From: an uncultured Opitutia bacterium
GTDB taxonomy: Bacteria; Verrucomicrobiota; Verrucomicrobiia; Opitutales; Opitutaceae
Assembly: GCA_937952235.1 (NCBI GenBank)
Contig: CALFZM010000366.1
Location: 20,675 to 84,674 of the forward strand
Direction of reading: 5' to 3'
DNA length: 64,000 nucleotides
How positions within the stretch are numbered: position 1 is the stretch's first letter; every line of letters begins with the position of its first letter. The notes beneath the pieces are model-generated. The model was not told the DNA's origin and searched no databases. It saw only the letters and a program-made list of their open reading frames with translations. Of the stretch, positions 25,668 through 33,261 are shown piece by piece. A program made the position numbers and the translations under genes.

Positions 25668-28451
25668 ATGATCGATCCCCTGCGGCGCGTCCTCGCGCCT
25701 TTCCTTACCTTAACGCTCTTGCTGCCGGTCTGCGCTCCGGCGCAGACGGCGCCCGCCGGCGCCATCCGTGGCGTCGTCGTGAACGACGCCACCGGCAACT
25801 TCGTCGAGGGTGCGGTGCTCACGCTCGCCGGCACCAACCGCAGCGCGGTCAGCGACAGCCAGGGACGTTTCCACTTCGGCGCCCTGCCGGCCGGCGATTA
25901 CCGCGTGCGCGCCGAGTCCGCGGGCAACGCCGCCGGCGAGCGGCTGGTCGCGGTCGGCCCCGGCGCGACCGCTACGCCGACCCTCCGGCTCGGCTCGGAG
26001 ATCGTCGCGATGGAGAAACTCATGGTCACCGCCCAGGCCGAGGGCCAGTCGCAGGCCCTGAACGTGCAGAAGAACGCCGAGAACATCCGCAAGGTCGTCT
26101 CCCAGGACGCGCTCGCCAACTCCCGTCTCGGTGAAGTCGGCGAGGTGCTGCAGGCGCTGCCCGGTCTCTACCTCGAGATCAGCACGCACCAGCCGAGCCG
26201 GCCCAACATCCGCGGCCTCGGCTCCGAATTCAACTCGATCACCTTCGACGGCGTGCGCATCGGCAACACGAACAACGACCGCTCGGACGGCGTCAGCGGC
26301 TATCCCGCCGAGAGCCTCGCCCGCGTCGAGCTGATGAAGTCGGTCACGCCCGACATGGAAGGCGACGCGATCGGCGGCAGCATCAACCTGGTCTCGCGCC
26401 GCGCCTTCGATCTCTCCGAGCGCGTGCTCAAGCTGAACCTCGGCGGCGCCTACAACAACCAGCAGCAGAACTGGGACAAGCAGGTGAACCTCGAATACGC
26501 CGACCGGTTCGGGCCCGAGGGCCGGCTGGGCGTGTATTCATCGATCAACCACTACCGCTCGGACCGCGGCTACCACACTTCGAGCATCAGCTACCAGGTC
26601 GACGCCGCCGACAACTACAACATCGCCACCTACACGCTGCAGGATCGCGTCGAGGACGATTCGTGGAAGTTCAAGTACACCGGCAGCGTCGACTACAAAC
26701 TGAGCGACGCCACGGTCCTTTGGGCCCGGGGCCTGTTCAGCAACGACACCCGCTACCTCGAGGACCGCCGGACCATCTACCGCCCGGGCACGCGCACCAA
26801 CATCACGCCGAACTCCGCCAGCTCGCGCAACGGCCGCGTCGACGTCGATCGCCAGTACCGCGAGCCGATCAGCACCTCCGGCCAGCTGTCGATCGGGCTC
26901 GAAAGCCGGTTCGATCGCTGGAACCTCGATGCGCGCCTCAGCTACGGACGTGCGACCAACGAGTACCAGGAGACGTTCACGCCGGTCTTCTCCTTCAACG
27001 GCACCGATCTCTCCTACGACCGCTCGATCCGCGAATTTCCGCTCTTCCGCGTCGACAACGGCATCGCGCTCAATGATCCGGCCCGCCTCTCCCACCGGTC
27101 GATCGCGCGCACGCAGCACCCGTCGCGCGACCAGGAGTTCTCCGTCGACTTCAACGCGCGGCGCGAACTCGCCGGCCTTCCCTTCAACGGCTACGTGAAG
27201 TCCGGCGCCCGGGCCAAGTTCCGCAACTGGGTTTTCGGCGGCGACAGCCAGCTCGGCAACTGGACCTACACCGGGCCGCAGGCGGCCGGCGCCCTCGCAG
27301 AGAACTACGTCAACGACCGGTTCTTTCGCCCGAGCCACGGGCGCGCGATCCTTTCGCCGCTTGCGCCCGACATCAGCAGGTTCCTCGACGCCTTCTGGAA
27401 TCGCCGCGGGGAGTTCACCCGCACCGACAACGCATCCGACATCCTGATCGAGGCCAACCGCCGCGCCACCGAGGAGAACATCTACGCCACCTATCTGATG
27501 GGCAGCGCCACGTTCGGCCGGCTCAATGTCGTCACCGGCGCCCGGATCGAGCATACGGAGTTCGAGGGCAAGGCGCGCGAACTCGACACGCCCCGCGGCG
27601 TGCTCGTCAGCTCGACCGTCGTGCGCAATTCCACCCGGTACACCAACGTCCTGCCGGGCCTGCACTTCAATTACGGCCTCCGCCCCAACGTCGTCCTCCG
27701 GCTCTCGCTCAACCGCACCGTGGCGCGGCCGAGCCCGACCGACATGCTGCCGTCGCGACGCGTCGATGACGACGCCCGCACGCTCACCGATGGCAACCCG
27801 AACCTCGACGTCACCGAGTCGGACAACATCGACGCCAGCATCGAGTACTACCTCAAACCGCTCGGCGTCGTCTCGGTCGGCGCCTTCAGGAAATCGATCG
27901 ACGGCTTCTATTTCACGACCGCTTCGACCGTGGTCGGCGGTGAGTATGACGGCTACCGGTTGAGCCGCGTCGAGATGGGCCGCGGCGGCAAGGTGAGCGG
28001 CCTCGAGGTCGAGTGGCAGCAGCGGCTCGCGTTTCTCCCGGGCGCCTGGGGCGGGCTTGGCTTCGGGGCCAACCACACGTGGCTCGACGCCACCGGTCGC
28101 TACCCCACCCGGCCCGGCGACAACCTCACCTTCATCGGCACGGCGAAGCGCACCGGCAACGTCAACGTCTCCTATGTCCGCCGCGGCCTCGATCTGCGCC
28201 TCTTCTACAACCTCCGCGGCGACTATCTCAGCTCCGTCGGCGCCCGCCGCGCGCTCGACGTCTACGAGAAGGAGCGGGCGACCCTGGACTTCTCCGCGAA
28301 GCACCGCTTCACGCGCCGGCTCTCCGCTTACGCCAACGTGAAGAATATCACCGACGCGCCCAAGATCACCTACCAGGGCAGCCGCTCCAACCCGACCGGC
28401 GTGCGCTACTACGATTTCTCCGTGAACTTCGGCGTGACGCGTGATTTCTAG
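25668..28451 (+). CDS. TonB-dependent receptor, second of tandem pair
   Basis: 927 residues: signal peptide to about 26, CarboxypepD_reg-like domain (GAIRGVVVNDATGNFVEGAVL), TonB-box-like VAMEKLMVTAQ, plug with LQALPGLYLEIS, RPNIRGLGSEFNSITFDGVRI and TPDMEGDAIGGSINLVSRR, then the barrel to GVTRDF with C-terminal Phe. It is related to, but clearly distinct from, the preceding receptor (143-bp gap with a hairpin). Its stop lies 4 bp before the ATG of a secreted phosphatase, so receptor and phosphatase are almost certainly co-translated, suggesting that the enzyme prepares or uses the imported ligand. Confidence 0.9.
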   Translation: MIDPLRRVLAPFLTLTLLLPVCAPAQTAPAGAIRGVVVNDATGNFVEGAVLTLAGTNRSAVSDSQGRFHFGALPAGDYRVRAESAGNAAGERLVAVGPGATATPTLRLGSEIVAMEKLMVTAQAEGQSQALNVQKNAENIRKVVSQDALANSRLGEVGEVLQALPGLYLEISTHQPSRPNIRGLGSEFNSITFDGVRIGNTNNDRSDGVSGYPAESLARVELMKSVTPDMEGDAIGGSINLVSRRAFDLSERVLKLNLGGAYNNQQQNWDKQVNLEYADRFGPEGRLGVYSSINHYRSDRGYHTSSISYQVDAADNYNIATYTLQDRVEDDSWKFKYTGSVDYKLSDATVLWARGLFSNDTRYLEDRRTIYRPGTRTNITPNSASSRNGRVDVDRQYREPISTSGQLSIGLESRFDRWNLDARLSYGRATNEYQETFTPVFSFNGTDLSYDRSIREFPLFRVDNGIALNDPARLSHRSIARTQHPSRDQEFSVDFNARRELAGLPFNGYVKSGARAKFRNWVFGGDSQLGNWTYTGPQAAGALAENYVNDRFFRPSHGRAILSPLAPDISRFLDAFWNRRGEFTRTDNASDILIEANRRATEENIYATYLMGSATFGRLNVVTGARIEHTEFEGKARELDTPRGVLVSSTVVRNSTRYTNVLPGLHFNYGLRPNVVLRLSLNRTVARPSPTDMLPSRRVDDDARTLTDGNPNLDVTESDNIDASIEYYLKPLGVVSVGAFRKSIDGFYFTTASTVVGGEYDGYRLSRVEMGRGGKVSGLEVEWQQRLAFLPGAWGGLGFGANHTWLDATGRYPTRPGDNLTFIGTAKRTGNVNVSYVRRGLDLRLFYNLRGDYLSSVGARRALDVYEKERATLDFSAKHRFTRRLSAYANVKNITDAPKITYQGSRSNPTGVRYYDFSVNFGVTRDF

Positions 28452-28455
28452 GCCC

Positions 28456-29496
28456 ATGTTCCGCCTGCTTCGCCTCCTCTTCGCCGGCAGCGCGCTCATC
28501 CTCGCCGGCCGTGCCGCCGACCTCGACCTTCCTCCCCCCGGCGCGTTCACGATCGTCGTCATCCCCGACACCCAGGGCTACCGCGGCCGCGCCACCAAGG
28601 CCACGCCGCAGAGCACGGAGCCGCTCACCAACCCGGTTTTCCAGCATCACACCCGCTGGATCGCGGAGAACCTGCGCGCGCAGAACATCGTGTTCGTCTC
28701 CCACGTCGGCGACATCGTCGACATCAACAACGCCGAGCAGTGGACGCTCGCCCCCGAGTGCCTCGACCGGCTGCACGGCGTCGTGCCGTACAGCCTCACC
28801 GTCGGCAACCATGACATGACCTCGAAGGGCGATGCGTCGCTCTACCAGCGCTTCTTTCCCGCCGAACGTTACCGCGGCTTTGCCTGGTACGGCGGAAGCT
28901 ACGTCCACGACCGGCCCGAGCCGAACGTGTCCGCCAACAACGTGAACAGCTACCAGCTGTTCTCCGCCGGCGGCCTCGAGTTCATTCACCTCAGCCTCGA
29001 GTGCAACGCGCCGGACGACGTGCTCGCGTGGGCCGACGGCCTGCTTCGCCGGCACGCCGGCCGACGGGCGCTCGTCACCACCCACATGGATCTCGGGCCC
29101 GTCGAGCGGCCCAAGGACAACGAAGGCTATATCAAGGACCCGAAAGGCCGCATGAGCTGGGTCAAGATCCACGGGGCCCGCGGCAACAGCGCGGTGCAGA
29201 TGTGGGAGAAGCTGTTCCGCAGGCATGCGGGCCTCGGCTTCATCTTCTCCGGCGACCAGAGCCGCACCACCGCCATGCGGCTCGCCGCCCGTGGCGACGC
29301 CGGCAACACCGTGCACTCGCTGCTTTCGGACTACACGTCGTCCGGACCGTTGCGCATCTACCGCTTCGTGCCGTCGGCAAACGAAGTCCGCGTTATCACC
29401 TACGACACTTCGCGCCGCGCGCTCGTCGATACCACGGCGCACGCACCCGCGCGCGATCAGCACCAGTTCACCCTGTCGTATGCGATGAAACCCTGA
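28456..29496 (+). CDS. secreted calcineurin-like phosphoesterase
   Basis: 346 residues with a signal peptide (MFRLLRLLFAGSALILAGRA). Metal motifs: PDTQGY (D38), GDIVD (D86), GNHD (118-120) and TTH (H210). The usual C-terminal GHxH pair is not found; where it is expected the sequence is FSGDQSRTTAM, so metal binding may differ from the standard centre or the residue may come from elsewhere. ATG at 28456 is preferred over a GTG at 28441 that lies inside the receptor gene. Location downstream of a TonB receptor suggests release of phosphate or trimming of a phosphorylated ligand in the periplasm or at the surface. Confidence 0.8.
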   Translation: MFRLLRLLFAGSALILAGRAADLDLPPPGAFTIVVIPDTQGYRGRATKATPQSTEPLTNPVFQHHTRWIAENLRAQNIVFVSHVGDIVDINNAEQWTLAPECLDRLHGVVPYSLTVGNHDMTSKGDASLYQRFFPAERYRGFAWYGGSYVHDRPEPNVSANNVNSYQLFSAGGLEFIHLSLECNAPDDVLAWADGLLRRHAGRRALVTTHMDLGPVERPKDNEGYIKDPKGRMSWVKIHGARGNSAVQMWEKLFRRHAGLGFIFSGDQSRTTAMRLAARGDAGNTVHSLLSDYTSSGPLRIYRFVPSANEVRVITYDTSRRALVDTTAHAPARDQHQFTLSYAMKP

Positions 29497-29615
29497 TTCG
29501 CTCGTCCCTGCGGGAGCGGCCTCGCCTCGCGACCGTCCGCACGAACGCCCTTTCCCCCGCATCCTGGCGCGCCTTTCAATCGCAACCCACCGCACTCCTT
29601 TCACCTCCGCTCCCC

Positions 29616-31250
29616 ATGCCCAAGTCCTTCCGCCTCCTCGCCGCCCTGTCGCTCCCCGTCGTCCTCGCCGCAACCGCCGCCGCCCAGGACTCCGACTGGA
29701 AACCCGTCGCCTACGCCGAGAAGGCCGCCCACGCGCCGCGTCCCCTGCCCGACCGCGTCGTGCTCACCTGGGACGGCGATCCCGCCACCACCCAGGCGGT
29801 CACCTGGCGCACCGACCCGGGCACTCGCCGCGCGGTCGCCGAGCTCGCGCCCGCGACGGAGAATGCGAAGGACCTCAAGCCCGTGACCGTGACGGCACGC
29901 ACCGAGCGCTTCACCAGCGACCTGGGCGAGGCCGCCTACCACAGCGCGCGTTTCACCGGTCTCACGCCGGATACGCTGTATGCGTACCGCGTCGGCGACG
30001 GCGTGAACTGGAGCGAGTGGTTCCACTTCCGCACCGCGAGCCGGGAAGCGCGCCCGTTCACGTTCGTCTACTTCGGCGACGCCCAGAACGACGTGAAGAC
30101 GCATTGGTCGCGGGTGTTTCGCGAGTCGTTTCGCGACGCACCCCGCGCCGCCTTCACCCTGCACGCCGGCGACCTGATCAACCGCGCCAATCGCGACGCC
30201 GAGTGGGGCGAGTGGTTCGGCGCCCCCGCCTGGGTCCACGCCACCATCCCCGTCATCGCCACGCCCGGCAATCACGAGTACTTCGCCGACGGCGCCGGAC
30301 CGGAGCATGAGCGCAAGTGGACCGCCAAGGACGGCGGCACGCTGGACGTCACCGTCGCCCAACAGACGGAAAAGGACGCCGCCGGGAAGGCCACGCGGCA
30401 GCGGATCACCGGCCGCACGGCCGACGGCCGCACCGGCGTCCTCACGCTCGGCGCCGACGGGCTCGTCATGGCCGTCGACGCCGGATTCACCGCGCTGACC
30501 GGATACACGGCCGCCGACCTCGCCGGCCAGCAACCCGACAAGCGGCCCCTGCGCGACCGGATCGCCCATCCCGGGACGCGCGCCGTCAGCCGGCACTGGC
30601 GCCCGCAGTTCGCCTTTCCCATCCAGAGCCCGCCCGCCGGTCTCGAAGAGACCTGCTACTACGTCGACTACCAGGGCACGCGCATCATCTCGCTCGACTC
30701 CAACCGCTCCCAGCCGGAGCAGGTCACGTGGCTGCGGCGCGCGCTGACCGACAACCCGAACCGCTGGACGATCGTCACGCAGCACCACCCGATCTTTTCG
30801 CCCGCCAACAACCGCGACAACCCGGAGCTGCGCGCGGCGTGGAAACCGGTCTTCGACGAATTCAAGGTCGACCTCGTGCTGACGGGCCACGACCACACCT
30901 ACGCCCGCAGCGGCGACGTCGCCGGCCGTGGCGGTTCGAAGAACATGCCGGCCGGCTACAACCAGGCGTACGATCCCGCCATCGGCACCGTGTACGTCGT
31001 CTCGGTCAGCGGGCCCAAGATGTACAACGTGACCACCGATGGCTTCGCCGTCCGCACGGCAGAGGACACGCAGCTCTACCAGATCATCAAGGTCGGCCTC
31101 GACGAGCTGCACTACGAGGCCCGCACCGCCACCGGCCGGCTCTACGACGCGTTCACGCTCCGCAAAAGGGCCGGCCAGGCCAACGCCCTCATCGAGGCGT
31201 TGCCGCCCCAGAACCGCCGTCCCGCCACCGCGAAGCCGGCCGCGCAGTAG
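29616..31250 (+). CDS. purple-acid-phosphatase-like secreted metallophosphatase
   Basis: 544 residues. Signal peptide to about 23; N-terminal fibronectin-like PAP domain (about 45-140, VVLTWDGDPATTQAVTWRTD); metallophosphatase core with GDA (D155), AGDLIN (D186), GNHE (219-221), TQHH (390-391) and GHDHTYAR (H425, H427), i.e. the full seven-ligand set. Between GNHE and the HH motif is an insert of roughly 100 residues (235-335) containing GADGLVMAVDAGFTALTGYT, which looks like the start of a PAS domain. Hydrolyses phosphomonoesters outside the inner membrane by family precedent. Lies 119 bp after the first phosphatase, same strand. Confidence 0.85.
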   Translation: MPKSFRLLAALSLPVVLAATAAAQDSDWKPVAYAEKAAHAPRPLPDRVVLTWDGDPATTQAVTWRTDPGTRRAVAELAPATENAKDLKPVTVTARTERFTSDLGEAAYHSARFTGLTPDTLYAYRVGDGVNWSEWFHFRTASREARPFTFVYFGDAQNDVKTHWSRVFRESFRDAPRAAFTLHAGDLINRANRDAEWGEWFGAPAWVHATIPVIATPGNHEYFADGAGPEHERKWTAKDGGTLDVTVAQQTEKDAAGKATRQRITGRTADGRTGVLTLGADGLVMAVDAGFTALTGYTAADLAGQQPDKRPLRDRIAHPGTRAVSRHWRPQFAFPIQSPPAGLEETCYYVDYQGTRIISLDSNRSQPEQVTWLRRALTDNPNRWTIVTQHHPIFSPANNRDNPELRAAWKPVFDEFKVDLVLTGHDHTYARSGDVAGRGGSKNMPAGYNQAYDPAIGTVYVVSVSGPKMYNVTTDGFAVRTAEDTQLYQIIKVGLDELHYEARTATGRLYDAFTLRKRAGQANALIEALPPQNRRPATAKPAAQ

Positions 31251-31351
31251 GAACGGACGCGCACCGGCGCGAATGCCGGTGGAGCCAACAAGCCTTAAGC
31301 CGGAATCATGCAGTTGGCCTTCAACTCAGCCGCTAAAACGGCCGCACGGAA

Positions 31352-31434
31352 AGGTGGAGCAGCTTGCCCTCAAGCTGCTGCGGACCGGTCCATCGCACGT
31401 CAGCCGCCTGGGGACAGGCGGCGCCACCTTTCCG
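31352..31434. repeat. two-hairpin dispersed repeat, copy 3
   Basis: First hairpin AGCAGCTTG-CCCT-CAAGCTGCT, second AGCCGCCTG-GGGA-CAGGCGGCG, bounded by GGTGGAG and GCCACC. It lies between two convergent genes in a 245-bp gap that otherwise holds nothing recognisable. Confidence 0.8.
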
Positions 31435-31495
31435 GGCGGCCGTCATCATCGGTGAACGGAACGCACCTGCCGGGGGCGATCCGGAGTGAGGACCG

Positions 31496-32665
31496 TCACC
31501 CGACGATCTCCTCCACGTGGAACGCGCAATAAAAGAAAGCCTTGTCCTGCGCATGCAGCGTGCGGGCGAGCTCCTCGAGTGGCCGGAGCCGGTCCGCCAG
31601 ATGCGCAGGCCGGCGGCGGTCGACGAGCGTGTTCCAGTACGCGAGCCGCGCGCCGGGCCGCCCTGACTGCACGATGCGTTCGAGCAGCCGCTCGTAGTTT
31701 CCGGGCGACATGTACTCGAAGATGTCGCTGAGGTTGAAGGCATCGAAGCGGCGCTCCGCGCCCTCGCCCAGGTAAGCCTCGAGCGGCGCCTGATGCCATT
31801 CGAGCCGGTCGAGGTGTTGGCGGATGGCGGCGAAGTTCTCCGGTCGCAGCGCGAAAGGCAGCGCCCGCGGGTGATGGCCGGTGAGAATCCAGTGGAGGTA
31901 GGGATTGTCCGCGGGATCGAGCGCGGTCACGGCGTGCCGGGCGCGCGCCAGGATCCGGTCCGCCACGCTGCCCTCGACATAGCGGAAGAAACTCGGGTCC
32001 CGTCCCATCCGCCCCATCACGAAACGCGAGAAGAACAGCCGGAACAGCAGCCGCCAGCGCCAGGTGTTCCACGTCTGCTCGTAGAACCGGGTGCGGCTCG
32101 CCGCGTCGCCGCCGCCGGCCAGCAGCCGCTCGATCGTCGCCCGGCCGTGCACCAGCGGGAGAATTCGCCGGCGGAAGGTGCCGAAGTAGCGCTCGAACTT
32201 CCCCGCGGTCCCGATGCCCGCCCCCAGGGCTTCGGGTTGCGCATCCCAGAATGCCCGTGCCCCGGAAGACAGGGCCGGCCGGCAGCGGCGGTAGAACTCC
32301 GCCACCCGCGGTCCCGGACGCGAGCCCACGAACTCGAGCAGCTCCGCGTGCTCGAGTTCCCGATACGCCGCCACCCGCAGCTCCAGGCAGGCGAGCTGCG
32401 CGGGGTTGAGGTCGAGCGCCACGACGCGCGCCGGCGCGCGCGCGAGCAGCGCGAGGGTGTTGTCGCCGGCGGAAGCGATCGAGAGACAGGCGTCGCCCGG
32501 CTGCACGTCCAGCGCGGCGAGCAGCACATCGGCATCCTCCCAGCATTGAGCGTAGCGCACGCGGGAGAAATCCGCATGCGCCGCCGCCTCGCTAGCCACC
32601 CGCGCCTCGCCGGGCGCGCGCGCGGACCGAGGCCCCGGGCTGCCGGCCAGCGGGACGTCGCTCAC
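31496..32665 (-). CDS. btaA: BtaA-like S-adenosylmethionine:diacylglycerol 3-amino-3-carboxypropyltransferase (DUF3419)
   Basis: 389 residues from a GTG start that overlaps the upstream stop (GTGA). The DUF3419 signatures are clear: VRYAQCWEDADVLLAAL, LSIASAGDNTLALLA (SAM loop), VVALDLNPAQLACLELR, GTAGKFERYFGTFRRRILP, and NLSDIFEYMSPGNYERLL in the C-terminal half. BtaA transfers the aminocarboxypropyl group of SAM to diacylglycerol, the first step of the phosphorus-free betaine lipid DGTS; BtaB then trimethylates it. No btaB-like methyltransferase is in the window. It is the last gene of an operon with a SnoaL-like protein, a PEP-utilising enzyme and an aminotransferase/reductase fusion. Confidence 0.85.
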   Translation of the reverse strand: MSDVPLAGSPGPRSARAPGEARVASEAAAHADFSRVRYAQCWEDADVLLAALDVQPGDACLSIASAGDNTLALLARAPARVVALDLNPAQLACLELRVAAYRELEHAELLEFVGSRPGPRVAEFYRRCRPALSSGARAFWDAQPEALGAGIGTAGKFERYFGTFRRRILPLVHGRATIERLLAGGGDAASRTRFYEQTWNTWRWRLLFRLFFSRFVMGRMGRDPSFFRYVEGSVADRILARARHAVTALDPADNPYLHWILTGHHPRALPFALRPENFAAIRQHLDRLEWHQAPLEAYLGEGAERRFDAFNLSDIFEYMSPGNYERLLERIVQSGRPGARLAYWNTLVDRRRPAHLADRLRPLEELARTLHAQDKAFFYCAFHVEEIVG

Positions 32666-33240
32666 GCCTGCCGCCGGCGCGCCAGCAGCACGCCGATCAG
32701 GAGGCCGACGACGGCGCCACCGACGCCGATCCAGATCAGCGAGCCCTTGGCCGCGGCGAGGATCGGATTGTCGAGCGCGTTGAGCGAGATGTGGTAGCTC
32801 GCGAGCAGCCAGCGGCCGTTCTCCTTCACGATCGTGGCGGTCCAGCGGCTGCGAAACTCGAGGGTCTTCCCCAACAGGTTGTACTCCGCGACCACGTGGC
32901 CGTACGACACGCCCGTGTCGCCGCCGTGGAGGATCGTGAGATCGTCGGGGGTCGGCGGCACCTTGTAGCCGCGGAACGTATCCTTCGCCATCTTGTTGAA
33001 GAAATCGCGCAGGCCCTGCACGCCGCGGCACACCTCGGCGTTCTGCCAGGTGACGACGACATTCGGGTGCACGTGCTGCATCACGGCTTCGTTGTCGCCC
33101 TTGGTGATGGCTTCGATCACCTGGGTGCGCAGCGCGCGCAGTTCGTTGTGGGCAAGATCCTCCGCGGCGGAAAGCGACGGCGCGAGGAAGCCGAGCAGCA
33201 GGCCGGCCAGGAGGAGGGGGGACGAGACGAGGCGTTTCAT
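32662..33240 (-). CDS. membrane-anchored SnoaL/NTF2-like protein
   Basis: 192 residues. Cleavable signal peptide (to about 26), a cone-shaped SnoaL/DUF4440-like domain (about 30-150; AVMQHVHPNVVVTWQNAEVCRG, FRSRWTATIVKENGRWLLASYHIS), and one C-terminal transmembrane helix (IWIGVGGAVVGLLIGVLLA) followed by RRRQA, so the domain faces the periplasm. The fold serves many small-ligand or scaffold roles and no catalytic residue can be named. Coupled to btaA by a 4-bp overlap and 21 bp after the PEP-utilising gene, hence probably part of the same envelope-lipid pathway. Confidence 0.75.
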   Translation of the reverse strand: MKRLVSSPLLLAGLLLGFLAPSLSAAEDLAHNELRALRTQVIEAITKGDNEAVMQHVHPNVVVTWQNAEVCRGVQGLRDFFNKMAKDTFRGYKVPPTPDDLTILHGGDTGVSYGHVVAEYNLLGKTLEFRSRWTATIVKENGRWLLASYHISLNALDNPILAAAKGSLIWIGVGGAVVGLLIGVLLARRRQA

Positions 33241-33261
33241 GTCAGTGTTGGAGGGGAAATC

